Assembly: GCA_020845635.1 (NCBI GenBank)
Contig: JADLFI010000010.1
Location: 1 to 41,211 of the forward strand
DNA length: 41,211 nucleotides
DNA from: Bacteroidia bacterium
GTDB lineage: Bacteria; Bacteroidota; Bacteroidia; UBA4408
Direction: 5' to 3'
Each line of letters starts with the position of its first letter. Within the stretch, counting starts at the first letter, position 1. The translations under genes and the position numbers were made by a program. Shown here in pieces: positions 22,821-34,300 of the stretch. Under the pieces are notes generated by a model that saw only the letters and a program-made list of their open reading frames with translations, was not told the origin of the DNA and ran no database searches.

Positions 22821-22851
22821 CAAAAGTAGATTATTTTTTACAATTTTCAAA
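22821..22851 (-). promoter_or_regulatory. tRNA-Gln promoter
   Basis: On the minus strand TTTG (complement of 22848-22851), a 19-nt spacer and TACTTTTG (complement of 22821-22828) match the Bacteroidota consensus TTTG-N19-TAnnTTTG exactly. It lies 10 bp before the tRNA, so the tRNA can be transcribed independently of recX. Confidence 0.8.
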
Positions 22852-22878
22852 CTTTTAAAGCAAAAAAATATTGTTTTC

Positions 22879-23364
22879 TCAGGTTTTACCGTCTTTAATA
22901 TCTTTTAATACCCGTGTAACTGCATCATTTTCAAACCCCTTACCATAGAGGAATTGATATGTTTTTTGCTCTTCCTCCCACGATAATTTTTTGCTTTGCT
23001 TACCCCATTTCTTTACAATAAGTTGCTTTATACAATTCTCATAATCTTTTTCAGAAATTTGAGCCAAAGCTTTTTTGATACAATAGTCTGATATTTGATG
23101 CATTTTCAAGGCTTGTTTTATCTTTATTTTTCCCCATTTTTTAATTCTAAACTTGCCCCCTGCAAGTGTCAAGGCAAAACGTTCTTCATTTATATAATTA
23201 TGGCTAATCAGTTCAGCAATCAATATCTCAACTTCTTTGCGCGCCACGCCCCACTCATACAATTTATTGCGTACTTCTTGTTGCGATCGCTCCTGATAGA
23301 CACAATATTTTTGTGCTTTGAGCCATGCGGCTTGGTAATCAGTTAGCGTTTTTTTCTCATTCAT
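22879..23364 (-). CDS. recX: regulatory protein RecX
   Basis: This 161-residue protein is built of the three-helix RecX repeats: AWLKAQKYCVYQERSQQEVRNKLYEWGV, then IAELISHNYINEERFALTLAGGKFRIKKWGKIKIKQAL (with the typical NEERFA...KFRxKKWG signature), then QLIVKKWGK ... KTYQFLYGKGFENDAVTRVL. RecX binds RecA filaments and limits RecA activity. The start codon overlaps the stop of the sulfatase gene by one base (TGATG), so the two are coupled. recA itself is not in the window. Confidence 0.93.
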   Translation of the reverse strand: MNEKKTLTDYQAAWLKAQKYCVYQERSQQEVRNKLYEWGVARKEVEILIAELISHNYINEERFALTLAGGKFRIKKWGKIKIKQALKMHQISDYCIKKALAQISEKDYENCIKQLIVKKWGKQSKKLSWEEEQKTYQFLYGKGFENDAVTRVLKDIKDGKT

Positions 23365-25253
23365 CAGTAATCCAAGTATTGTTGAAAAAGAGTCTGCAAA
23401 TAAGCTTTTCCCAAATGTGCCATACTATCCGCCTCGGTTTTATTATTGCACGTGTTCCAGTCGTAATCATGGCTTTGATAGCTGTATGCTAACCAGCAAT
23501 TATCGTTAGCCCATCCAAAGCCATTAACCAGCGAGTAATATATAAAAGGTTTGCTGTAGGGATTCATCATATTCCGGCTCCATGCAAACTCATTGGCATT
23601 TTGGTGTAATTGTTTGAGTAAAGTGGCGGCTATGTCGCTTTTCGAGCCTTTAAAACTATTGGTTTTGCCTCTGAACTCTTGTTTTATAACATCACCAAAA
23701 AATATTAAAGGAATATGTCGGTTGAGTGGTTCAAAATAGTTTCTGTCGAAATGTGTGTGTTTGCTGTGGTCCGCTACCAGAATAAACAAGGTATTTTTAT
23801 ACCATTCCTGTTTTTTACAATTATTTATATACACCCCAATACAACTATCGCTATAGTGTGCAGCGTTTAAATAATCTTGTTCGCTACCACCTTTTTTTAT
23901 GCTCCATGCAGCCGGTATATCGTAGGGGCTATGTGTACTTACGGTAAATAGTCCGCTGAAAAAGGGCTGTGGCATTTTATTCAATTCCTGTAAATGGTCG
24001 GGTAGGGTATAACCATCGTGTATGCCCAACTTGCCTCGCGGTATGTCTGAGTCGTAGTTGTCAATGTCTTTTATTTTCTTGAAATTGTTAAAATACATAT
24101 AGCTCTTTATGTTGGCATAGCTGAGCTGTCCACCAAAATAAAACGAGGTATAGTATCCCATTTTATTAAACCTTTCATTGAGCGAAGGAAGCTTGCTAAA
24201 TTTGGCTTGCTCTTTGATGATAGAAGTGGCAGGTTGAGCCGGAAAACTACTATAAATAGAGGCTATACCTTGATGCGATAAGGTACCGCTGGCATAAATT
24301 TGGTCAAACAAATAACCTTCTGAAATAATCTTCTCTAACTGAGGGCTTATGCCGCTATCGCCTCCGCAACTCTCTATTAAATCGGCCGAGTAGCTCTCGA
24401 GCAGCAATAATATTATATTAGGTTTAGGGTGATTTAAAAAATAAATGGTGGTATCTTTCGGTACCATATATAACGAATCAACAATAGCTTGTGCTTCGTG
24501 ATGGGGCATAGTGATATATGGGTTAGTATTGAGAGCTGCCGCATTTTGATACAAACTTCCCAACAAATTCCACATGGAATTTACCGAAGTTAAGTTAATA
24601 CTGTTGTTTTGAGAGAAATAGGCACTGCTTTGGTTAATGGGTATTTGCTGTATGCCTCCACGAATTCCAACTCCAATAAATGCGCTCCCAACAATTAGTA
24701 AAGTAAAAGCAAAGCCTATTTTTTGCCACTTATTTTGAATATTTAAATTAATTTGTTTCCTAAACAAAAATAAATAAAGCTTATAAGCCCCATAACCAAA
24801 GGCTAAAGTATAGATAAAGAAAATAATAGTTTGCCACCAGGTGGCAGTTCTAAAAACTTCATCGGGTGTTTTAAGATAGATTACTGCGCGGTAGTCAATT
24901 TTGGTTAGCCACTCTGCATATAAATTTATTTCGGCTCCACCAATCAACAAGTAAATTATTGATATAAACATTGTGTATATCAGCATCATTTTTTCTATAA
25001 CTTTTTGGTTGATGAATATTTGTGCAACCACTAGCAACAAGGGTATTGCCAATATATAGCTAATCATGCTTAAATCTAACATCAGGGCATGGTAGGGAAT
25101 AAACAAAACATCGGTTGCATGCTCCTTAAAGGTTTGTTGGTAATAATATATTACAAACAACAACCGTGTAGCATTAAATAAGATAAGCCAATATAAAATA
25201 TATCGTAAAACAAATTTTACTATGGCTAAACTAAATGTCTTAATAGTTTGCAA
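23364..25253 (-). CDS. LTA-synthase-family membrane sulfatase/phosphotransferase
   Basis: This is a 629-residue protein with five hydrophobic helices in residues 8-200 and a periplasmic alkaline-phosphatase/sulfatase domain (about 277-560). Visible metal-site residues are Glu286 (LLLLESYSAD), Asp495-His496 (VADHSKH) and further His residues (HTHFDRN; NRHIPLIFFG). The nucleophile loop is SGTLSHQGIASI (322-333). In LTA synthase the nucleophile is Thr; here the aligned position could be Ser326 or Thr324. Gram-negative bacteria lack lipoteichoic acid, so the enzyme more likely transfers or removes a phosphate-linked head group on periplasmic glycans or lipids. It overlaps dapA by 14 nt and recX by 1 nt. 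Confidence 0.85.
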   Translation of the reverse strand: MQTIKTFSLAIVKFVLRYILYWLILFNATRLLFVIYYYQQTFKEHATDVLFIPYHALMLDLSMISYILAIPLLLVVAQIFINQKVIEKMMLIYTMFISIIYLLIGGAEINLYAEWLTKIDYRAVIYLKTPDEVFRTATWWQTIIFFIYTLAFGYGAYKLYLFLFRKQINLNIQNKWQKIGFAFTLLIVGSAFIGVGIRGGIQQIPINQSSAYFSQNNSINLTSVNSMWNLLGSLYQNAAALNTNPYITMPHHEAQAIVDSLYMVPKDTTIYFLNHPKPNIILLLLESYSADLIESCGGDSGISPQLEKIISEGYLFDQIYASGTLSHQGIASIYSSFPAQPATSIIKEQAKFSKLPSLNERFNKMGYYTSFYFGGQLSYANIKSYMYFNNFKKIKDIDNYDSDIPRGKLGIHDGYTLPDHLQELNKMPQPFFSGLFTVSTHSPYDIPAAWSIKKGGSEQDYLNAAHYSDSCIGVYINNCKKQEWYKNTLFILVADHSKHTHFDRNYFEPLNRHIPLIFFGDVIKQEFRGKTNSFKGSKSDIAATLLKQLHQNANEFAWSRNMMNPYSKPFIYYSLVNGFGWANDNCWLAYSYQSHDYDWNTCNNKTEADSMAHLGKAYLQTLFQQYLDY

Positions 25254-26118
25254 TGACTAATTTTAAACGCTCGTAAACTTGTTGATTAATATTCACTAAA
25301 GGCAATCGCAAGGTATCGCCACACACCCCTAAAAGTTTAAGGGCTGCTTTAACTCCTCCCGGATTTCCATCGGCAAAAAGCAAATCGGTAATTTCACAAA
25401 GTTTATAGTGTAATGGGCGTGCCGCTTCAAAATTGCCGGCCAAACAGTAGTTTACCATGTTGCAGTAATCATTGGTAAAGGCATTGGCGGTAACTGATAT
25501 TACACCTACACCCCCGGCAGCTATAATAGGTAAAGTTAAATTATCATCGCCCGATATTACCATAAAGTGCTGAGGTTTGTTTTTTATAATATGCATAATC
25601 TGCTCCATATTCCCCGAAGCCTCTTTAATACCTGCAATATTGTGCACTTCGTTAGCTAAGTGCAAGGTAGTTTGTGCCAACATATTGGAGCCTGTTCGGC
25701 CCGGAACATTATATAAAATAATTGGCAGTGCCGAAACTTTACCTAAGGCGGTATAATGCTGTATTATGCCCTGTTGTGATGGTTTGTTATAATAGGGCGA
25801 TACAGACAGTACAGCCGTAAATCCACTATAATCAAACCGTTCCATTTGTTTTATCAAATCAGCAGTATTGTTTCCACCAATACCAATAACCAACGGTACT
25901 CTGTTTTGGCTTACCTGTTTAATACAGGTTATTATTTCTTTTTTCTCCTCTTGACTTAAAGTGGCAGTTTCGCCTGTGGTTCCTTGCACTACTATGTAGC
26001 CTATACCTTGTTCTATCAAACGGGTTACTAATCTTTCCAGAGCTTTATAATCCACCTCGCCTTGTGTTGTAAAAGGGGTTATTATAGCTACACCGGTACC
26101 TTTTAATGCTGTTATCAT
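25240..26118 (-). CDS. dapA: 4-hydroxy-tetrahydrodipicolinate synthase
   Basis: This 292-residue TIM-barrel aldolase condenses pyruvate with aspartate semialdehyde, the first committed step to diaminopimelate and lysine. Visible residues are TTGET (47-51), Tyr136 and Arg141 (LYNVPGR) and the Schiff-base Lys165 (AGIKEASG), with GDD (about 189-191) and the G-GVGVISVTAN loop. Length and motifs are standard. It starts 5 nt after the DUF6913-like gene and its end overlaps the sulfatase start by 14 nt, so the four genes form one operon. Confidence 0.97.
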   Translation of the reverse strand: MITALKGTGVAIITPFTTQGEVDYKALERLVTRLIEQGIGYIVVQGTTGETATLSQEEKKEIITCIKQVSQNRVPLVIGIGGNNTADLIKQMERFDYSGFTAVLSVSPYYNKPSQQGIIQHYTALGKVSALPIILYNVPGRTGSNMLAQTTLHLANEVHNIAGIKEASGNMEQIMHIIKNKPQHFMVISGDDNLTLPIIAAGGVGVISVTANAFTNDYCNMVNYCLAGNFEAARPLHYKLCEITDLLFADGNPGGVKAALKLLGVCGDTLRLPLVNINQQVYERLKLVIANY

Positions 26119-26123
26119 GTTTC

Positions 26124-26672
26124 TTACTTTGGATTAATCATACTTAAATATTTTTCACACAAACTTATAAAATCTTTTAAGCTAGTATCATCATTGGTTT
26201 TTAACATTACGTCAAAATATGGTGCATAGAGTTTATGCTCGCGTCCTACTTTAAATTTTGCTTTAGACAATGCGGTAACATACAATAGCGGAGTTTTGAA
26301 ATTCATACATAGGTTAATCAGCAAATCAAAAGGCTCATTAATAAAGTTTTCTACAAGTGGGTCGCTGGGTTTTAAATACCAATTTAAACTTTTTTTGGTA
26401 AAGAAATCGTATTCTAATCGTGAGCTCATCAACGCTGGCGATTCTTTTTCATCATAAAAGCCTAAGGCCTTAACCTTACGTTTTTGTTCTTTTAGTTTTT
26501 TAATATATTTTTTTACAAGTTCAAACTCATCTTTATGGGTAGCATCAAATATGAGTGCTATAGTTTCGGCATCATTATAGTTTACAGCAACAGCTTTTCT
26601 TTGACGGTTGGCATATTCTTTTTTCAGAAAATATTCACCGGCTCTTTTCTGTGTTTTTTTAACTATACTCAT
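26124..26672 (-). CDS. DUF6913-like conserved protein
   Basis: This is a 182-residue soluble protein: a basic N-terminus (KKTQKRAGEYFLKKEYANRQRK), then an alternating beta/alpha pattern (TIALIFDATHKDEFELVKKY, KVKALGFYDEKESPAL, FDLLINLCMNFKTPLLYVTA, AKFKVGRE). It fits the uncharacterised Bacteroidota DUF6913 group, which I recall as frequently adjacent to dapA; the name is from memory and not checked. There is no signal peptide. It is co-directional with dapA, with a 5-nt gap. The function is unknown; the Rossmann-like pattern is only suggestive. Confidence 0.7.
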   Translation of the reverse strand: MSIVKKTQKRAGEYFLKKEYANRQRKAVAVNYNDAETIALIFDATHKDEFELVKKYIKKLKEQKRKVKALGFYDEKESPALMSSRLEYDFFTKKSLNWYLKPSDPLVENFINEPFDLLINLCMNFKTPLLYVTALSKAKFKVGREHKLYAPYFDVMLKTNDDTSLKDFISLCEKYLSMINPK

Positions 26673-26702
26673 GCTCAGTTTTTTATTAAATTTAGATTTC
26701 TT

Positions 26703-27524
26703 TTAAAACAATTCAATATCTTTCAACAACTGTTTTCGCTCGGCTTCGCTCCATTTTGCATCAAATTTAATTAAATTACCTGCATCGGCAAAAGGTTGAG
26801 GATTCTTTTTTGTGGTAAGTCTTATATAATGATGATGATAAATGTTTAACGCTATATGGCAAGGTTTAATATCGCCATATTCCAAACTTCTTTTTTTTGA
26901 ACGCATGTAAATATCAAAGTCGGCCGATTGTATACGTTCGTCCCATAAGCCAAGCAGTTCAATGGCTCTGCGAGTACAAAACACACTATGACCTACAAAC
27001 CCTTCTTTTATTTGGTTATGAAATTTCAAATCGCGCTCATGACAAAATTTTTCCCAGTTGTTATACATCCAGGAGTGCATAAGCTTTAGGCTATATTCAG
27101 TAGTTGGAAAAAGATTTAAAAAGTTCTTTACATAGTTCCATTTTCTGCGCAAACGGTCAGAAGAGGTTTTGCTTTCCACCTGTTCTAACCCGCAGGAAGT
27201 AAGCACATCCAGTTGATTAATACGAATACTCTCTAGAAGTAACGCATCCCAGTTGGGGCATACAATAATATCGTTATTCAAAAATGCAAAAACATTTCCT
27301 TTGGCGGCTTTAATACCTTGATTTTGAGTGTAAGGGTAAGAGTAATTTTTTGCATTGCGTATTACGGTTGCTCCACACGATTCAAAAAATTCGGCACTAC
27401 CATCACTGCTAGCGTTATCAATAATTACCAGCTCAAAAGGGTGTTTGCTGTATTTCTGCAAATTTCTAACAAATAGCCTGTTCATAGCTAATTGATTATG
27501 TACAGCAGTAATTATGCTTATCAT
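26703..27524 (-). CDS. family 2 glycosyltransferase
   Basis: This is a 273-residue GT-A protein. The N-terminal nucleotide-sugar part is MISIITAVHNQ, then FELVIIDNASSDGSAEF, then TQNQGIKAAKGNVFAFLNNDI, where NND is the metal-binding DxD-like site. An acceptor region follows (IKEGFVGHSVFCTRRAIELL-GLWDERIQSADFDIYMR). It probably adds a sugar to a surface glycan; donor and acceptor cannot be told. It is 30 nt upstream of the DUF6913-like gene and could lead the dapA operon. Confidence 0.88.
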   Translation of the reverse strand: MISIITAVHNQLAMNRLFVRNLQKYSKHPFELVIIDNASSDGSAEFFESCGATVIRNAKNYSYPYTQNQGIKAAKGNVFAFLNNDIIVCPNWDALLLESIRINQLDVLTSCGLEQVESKTSSDRLRRKWNYVKNFLNLFPTTEYSLKLMHSWMYNNWEKFCHERDLKFHNQIKEGFVGHSVFCTRRAIELLGLWDERIQSADFDIYMRSKKRSLEYGDIKPCHIALNIYHHHYIRLTTKKNPQPFADAGNLIKFDAKWSEAERKQLLKDIELF

Positions 27525-27682
27525 GCTTTGTTAACGCTTTGAAACAGTTATTATTTTTATGTTTTATGGATGTTGCAAAATTAATCAAGAATTGAAAATT
27601 GCCCTAATTACTTTTTGTTTGTCTTTTATTGTAATGAAAAACAATTACTTATCATAAAAATACACGATTAATAAATTATTTT

Positions 27683-27712
27683 TTTGTAAATAATAATATT
27701 GAGCTATATTTG
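27683..27712 (+). promoter_or_regulatory. tRNA-Val promoter
   Basis: TTTG (27683-27686), an 18-nt spacer and TATATTTG (27705-27712) match the Bacteroidota consensus with the spacer one base short. It lies 36 bp upstream of tRNA-Val. Confidence 0.7.
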
Positions 27713-27748
27713 CAGTCCTAAAAATTTAGAAAGCGTTATTTACATCAA

Positions 27749-27826
27749 GGGAGATTAGCTCAGCTGGTTCAGAGCACCTGCCTTACAAGCAGGGGGTCAC
27801 TGGTTCGAACCCAGTATCTCCCACCA
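27749..27826 (+). tRNA. tRNA-Val (anticodon TAC)
   Basis: Acceptor arms GGGAGAT/ATCTCCC pair fully. The D arm is GCTC...GAGC. The anticodon arm CCTGC-CTTACAA-GCAGG gives anticodon TAC (Val). The T arm is ACTGG-TTCGAAC-CCAGT. The discriminator is A, and CCA is encoded (27824-27826), unlike the tRNA-Gln in this window. Confidence 0.96.
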
Positions 27827-27834
27827 CATTTTAG

Positions 27835-27863
27835 AAGCCTTTACAGTATTGTAAGGGCTTTTT
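27835..27863 (+). terminator. intrinsic terminator after tRNA-Val
   Basis: The stem AAGCCTTTACA/TGTAAGGGCTT with a GTAT loop is followed by TTTTT and starts 9 nt after the tRNA CCA end. One G-T wobble lies in the stem. Confidence 0.85.
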
Positions 27864-28346
27864 GCTTTACTTCACTTTTTCCGTTAGTTTCTCTATCATT
27901 CCCCCTTAATGAAAGCAAGTTTTTTACCAGGCTATAAGTGCAAGGTATAAGAATACGTATTTAACGCGGTTTCAATATTATTCCTCAATTATTACTTTGC
28001 TTTTTCTTGTTTGCCAACTTGTATCTATTCCCGTTTTATAACTTTAGTTGAAATCATTCTTAACTCCATTCATACAGCAATATAACAGCCATAGAAATGC
28101 CTGAACCTATCATTTATTTACGCTAGCAATACCTCTTGCTTTTTTTGTTGTTAATTCTGTATTAAATTTTTATGAAGTTTGTAAAAGCTAATAAAAAATT
28201 GTTTATTTTTGTCTATGATAATTTTGTTTTTATCATGCCTTTTTAATATTTGAAATTAATTATTTGATTTTTTTAAATACACATTTAGTTGTTTTAGCAT
28301 GATATCTTTACAATCTCCCTATAAAAAACAATCAAACCTTTATACA
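27864..28346. other. intergenic region before the giant gene, no gene seen
   Basis: About 480 bp, AT-rich, with no frame, RNA or repeat that I can support. TATCTTTA (28303-28310) is one base from the -7 consensus and lies 37 bp before the giant gene's ATG, but no matching -33 element is clear. Confidence 0.4.
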
Positions 28347-31300
28347 ATGAAACAGTTTTACTATTTCAAATTTACGGCATTGGTTTTTCTTTTTAGCTTA
28401 TTGGCTTTAAATACAAATGCCCAAATTTCTATCCCTAACACCACCCCCGTTACTGAAAATTTTGATGCAATGGGTACAGGAACAAGCCTTCCTTCAAACT
28501 GGAGAATAAGGGAAAAGAACGGTACCATCACTTGGGGTGCCGGGGTTACCTCAACCACGCAAGCAGCACACAGCGGATCGCCTACAGCAGGCGGAACCTA
28601 TAACTGGGGTACAAGCTCCTCAGAGCGTGCCGTGGGAGCTATGACTTCCGGATCCTTTGCTTCACCCAATACTTTAATGGCATACTACGAGAATACTAAT
28701 TCAAATGACATTACTGCCTTGAGTGTTAGCTACAAATTAGAAAGATATCGTATTAATTCCGCTAATGCCTCAGTAACTTTTTACTACTCTACCAATGGTA
28801 CAAGTTGGACTAATGTGACAGCCGGAGATATTTCCACATCTGACTTACCCACCGGTTCAAGTTCGTATGACTTTAGCCCATCGGGTACACCTTCAAGCAG
28901 CAATTGTGGGGTAATTACTAAATCAGGAATTAACATTACAGGGTTAAATATTACTAACGGTAGCCCAATATACTTGGCCTGGCAGTTAAATACAACCGGA
29001 TCAAACTCACAAGGTATTGGAATAGACGATGTAAGTGTAACGGCTACTTTTTCCTCAGGGAGTTTTCATACTGTTAATTTTACAGGTAGCTCTTCTGATT
29101 TTGATAATAGTGAAAAATTCAGTGCTGCCGCCAACAATACCGATTACTACATTACTTTTGACCAGGAGTATTTGTATTTAGGGGCTTTCCGCACCTCAGG
29201 TTCTTTTGGCAGTAGCGATAACTTTGCCGCGTACATTGACACCGACCCGCGCAGCAACCCTACCGGTGATGGAAATGGAACAACCGCAGGTCGTAATTAT
29301 AACAGTGTTACACCTACTTTGCCTTTCCGTGCCGATTATACCTCATATACCGAACAGAGCTATACAGACCCTCTGTATAGATACAACGGAAGTTGGTCGA
29401 GTACCGGAAATACACCTACTGTATATACTAGTTCTACCTCACGCGAGGTACGCATAGCTTTAAAAGATTTGGGAAATCCGGCTTCGGTTTATATTACTTT
29501 ATGGATGGGCTATAGCGGTGGTAACTTCTCTAATGCACCGGGTACTGATGTTTCGGCATCTTCAACACCAACATTTACAGGTTTTTTTGGTAGTTTCCCG
29601 ATATACAAAGACGGCATCAACCCCGTTACTTATCGTAGTCAGAATACTTCTACTGCCAGTGGAGGAGGTACGGCTATAAGCGACTTAACCTTATCGTCAA
29701 GTGGCAACATTGCAGGCGATTATGGTGATATAACCCTTAGCAGTAGTGCCGTGGGTACGGTTTCGGTTACCCATGCCTCGTTTACCGGTTCTCTTACCCT
29801 TAACGGAACTTCAACAGTTGCCTTAGGTACAAATAGCTTAAGTGTTGGGGGTCGTGGAGTAGGTGGTACTGCCGGACAAATTGTAATGGATAATACTTCA
29901 GCCACCTCCATTAATGGTACTTCAACAGCAGGTAAGGTTAGTTTCTTGGGTGATGGTTTAATAAAAGGAACAAATACAGCACGTACCTTTGGTACCAACT
30001 CTACCGTAACTATTGCCGGTGGTGTTGACTTTACGAGTTCGGTTACTAATATTAACGGAAATCTTCAAATTAATGCTAATGGATATGTCAATACCAATGC
30101 TCCAACCTATGGAAGCAGCTCAACTCTAATTTATAATACGGGCAGTTCATACACTGCCGGCCTCGAGTGGAAAACTAATGCCACTTCAGGTCAAGGTGTT
30201 CCAAATCATGTTTTAATTGGTAATGGTGTAAATACTACCTTAAGCTTTGGCTCCTCATCACAGTATCGCTTTGCTTCCGGAAACGTTACCATTAGTGCAT
30301 CTTCGGGTCTTACTTTATCATCAGCCTCGGGGGGCGATTTAAAGTTGGGCGGTAACTTTACCAATAATGGAACTTTTACCCACAATACTCGCGCGGTATT
30401 TCTTGACGGTACTGCTGCTCAGAGCCTATCCGGAACACTTAACGGTTCGGGAACAACTAATTTTTTCCCCTATTTATTTATAGGCAACACTTCGGCTGCA
30501 GTTAGCTGTGGTGTAAGTATAAATGTTGGTACCAGCAGTATAAGTAGTTTTACGGTACCGGCTTCGGGTGGTGTTTATCAGCAAACTGCCGGAACATTTA
30601 CCTTAGTAAGTGGTGCTTTAGGTACAGTCAATGGTATTTTCCGCAATTCGGGAGCTACTATTACTAACAGTGGTACTATGACCATAGCCAATGGTGCTAC
30701 TTATGACCATAATATGAATGGTGGAAGTTTGGGTACTTGTACTTGGTCGGCAGGTTCTACATGCTTGATTACCGGTACAACCAATAACGCACCGGGTAAT
30801 TTAAATCAATCGTTTTCTGATTTTACTTGGAATACAGCGGGCATGACTACCGGAGTTAACCTAAGTGGGAATCTTAACGGAACAAATGTAGGTCGTGATT
30901 TTAATGTTGTAAGTACCAATGGATATGTTTTAGGTCTTACTGCTACCTCTTCTTTAGGACTTACCATAGGTAGAGATTTAAATATAAGTGGAGGGAATTT
31001 GACAGTAAACACCGGAACTAACTCTACGAGTCCTTCATTAACAGTAACCGGCAACACCAATATTTCGGGGGGGGCATTGCTTGTAAATAGCGGTTCTACA
31101 TCTACCGGAACGGTGTCTTACACTTCTACCGTTAATTTAAACATCAGTTTAAGTGGTAGCTTTACAGGAAACACAGGGACAAATACCGGAGGGGGAGTAT
31201 CTATAAACGTTAGTGGGACTTTAAATAACAGCTCAAGCGCTGCAACTTCGTTTGCATTGAACGCTTCAGCTAAAACAAGTGTAACAGCAACAATTACAGG

Positions 31301-34300
31301 ATTATTTACTCATTCGGGTACAGGTAATGGCTATGTGCAATCGGCCGGAACAGGAACTTCTACCTTAAATTGTAATGGAGGCTTTACACTTAGTAACGGC
31401 ACATTCTCGGTAGCTAAAGATTGTAGCTCCGGTACCGGAAATATGAATATTGCCGATAATAAAACCATAACACTTAGCAGTGGTACGTTTAATATTGCTT
31501 CGGCTACATCCGGAACAGTAACCGGAGTGCTAAATGTGGCCACCAATACACCAAGTCCGGTGGCAACTACCGGTTCCTTAACTTTAAATGGTGCCACTTT
31601 AAACATTTCAACGGGATCCGGCTCAGGTGCAGTGGGAACATTAAATATGTATGCCGATTTAAATTTAACCAGTGGAAATATGGCACACACCTCGGGTTCT
31701 TCTACCGTAAACTTTAGAGGAGTAGGAACTTCTATAACAACTCCACACCCACAAAATGTTTCGCAAAGTACAGCCACTGTTTCAGGAACTATTGCGTTTA
31801 ATGTTGGTGTGTCAGGTCCATCATATACTTTATTAAATTTAGGCAGTAATGTAGATTTTGGCTCAGGAAGTTCAACTACTGTTTATTCAGGTTCTTTCTT
31901 AAATTTTGCTACCAATTTATTAAGTGGATATAATTTTACTCAAAATGCCGGGGGTAATTTAATTACGGCTCATGTTGATGGTATTAATACTATTGCTACC
32001 GGAAACGTTGGCTCGCTTAGAACAACCAATACCCGAACCATGCATGCTACCGATGGGCAGTTTATTTATAATGGTACCTCAGCTCAGGTTACCGGAACCG
32101 CTGTTACCAATGCTTTTGCTTTATCAGTATTTAATAGCTCAGGAGTTTCATTATCAGTTCCTTTAACTATTAAAGGCGGAGGAGCTGTATATTTAGATTT
32201 ATCAGGTCAACACGGTAAATTGTATTTAGGTAATAATAATCTTACTTTAGGTGCTTCGGCCTCAATTGTTGGATATTCGGCCACCGATTATATAGTAACC
32301 AACGGAACAGGAATGTTGAGACAAACTGTAGGAGGTTCAACCATAACTTTTCCTGTAGGAAATTCGGCCTACAATCCTTTAAAACTTGCTAACAGTGCTA
32401 CCAGTGATGTTTATGGAGTTAGCGTGGTTGATGGAGTTTCTACTCCGGCTGCTTACGATGACACCAAATTGATTAATAGATATTGGAAAGTAAGCGAAAA
32501 CACTGCCGGAGGAAGTACCATTACTGTCGATGCACAATACAACACTGGCGAAGAAAATGTAAACTTTGCCGCAGGAGTAACTCTAAAAATGGGATTACAT
32601 AATGGCACTGTATGGACAACAGTAGGAGCCACAAGCGCAGGTGCAGGTCCTTATGTCGTTACTAATAGTTCTAGTTTTTCTCCATCTGTGGCTAATTACA
32701 CTTTGGGTGTAGGTAAAGATGATGGCTTTTTAAACCCTTCAGTTACTTATACCTGGAATGGGGCAATTAGTAACGATTGGGGATTAAATACCAACTGGAC
32801 GCCTAATGGTGTTCCAAGTATTTCTGATAATGTTATTATTCCAACTGCTGCAGGTTATACTAATGAACTATTAGTGAGCGGTTCGCGCTCGGCAACTGAT
32901 TTTACTGTAAATGGCACCGGTAAGTTTACTATGGCAGGTTCGTCAGATTTAACCATTGCCGGTGATTTCACTTATGCTAGTACCGGATTATCATCTTTTA
33001 ATTGTACCAGTACATTAAATATAGTGGCAACTACCTCACAAAATATCCCGGCACTTAATTACGGGAATTTGAACTTAACCGGTGGTGCAAGAGTTTTAGC
33101 CAATAGTGGAACTATTGGTATTTGCGGTTCATATACCCCGGGGTCATCTATGACTGTTACCGGAAGCACCATTAACTATAATGGTTACGGAGCGCAAACT
33201 ATTACCGCTACTAATTACAATAATCTAACTATTAGTAATAACCGAAGTGGAGCTGCTATTAGTGAACCTGCAGGAACTATTGAAGTAGCAGGTGTTTTTG
33301 ATGTTTCTACTTTAAGTTCATTTACCTCTAGTATAAATTCAGCTAGTATCTTTGATTTTACTTCAGCAAGCAGCCAAACAATTCCGGCTTTCTTCTATGG
33401 TCAGTTAAATAACTCCGGAAATGGAGCCAGAACATGGGCTTCATCGGGTGTTATAGATATTGCTCAAGGTTTTACACCAACAACTGCTACCAATACTATT
33501 ACGGGCAGTACGGTTAGATACTCCAATACCGATGCGGTAGCCTGGAACTTAACCAACTTTACTACTAATGTGGCCAACAGACATTACAATAATCTGGAGA
33601 TAGTAGGTGGGGCTAGCACTACCTGGAAATTAGTTTCGGGACTTAACTTGGGATGTACCGGAAACTTTAGTTTAACCGGTGCGGGTACACTTACCATAGC
33701 TACTAACAGCACTGCTAATACAATGTATGTTGATGGAGACTTAGCTTTAAGCGGAACCGGAAATATTATTGTGTCGAACAACACCAATGCAGGTATTGTT
33801 GGAACACTTACCGTTACCGGAAACTCAACCATTAGTAATGGCGCTCTAACCTGTGTTGGTTCATTATCAAACACTACTGTTCAGGGCAACTTTAATACCA
33901 ATAATTTAACTATTTCGGGCAGCGGTGTTTTAGGGCTTGATGCCGCTTCAAATACTGCCAACGCAAGTGTTGTCGTAAACGGAAATTTTAGTATGACAAG
34001 TACTGCTACCAATGCGGTTAACTTTGGATCGGGAACAAATAATGCCAATAATACAATTGCTATTAAAGGAAATTTCTCAAAATCAGGCACAGGTACAATT
34101 GGACTTTCAGGAACATATAATGCCACAGCTATTTTCAGATTTAATGGCACAGGTACGCAAACATACTCGTATGCAGGAGCCGCACAAACAGGAGGCGGTT
34201 ATACTCTTGAGGCCGGAAGCACTCTACAATTATTATCAAACTTAACTTCGGCAAGCAGCAGTAATGCTAACCCTATTAATATTGCCGGAACTTTAGATTG

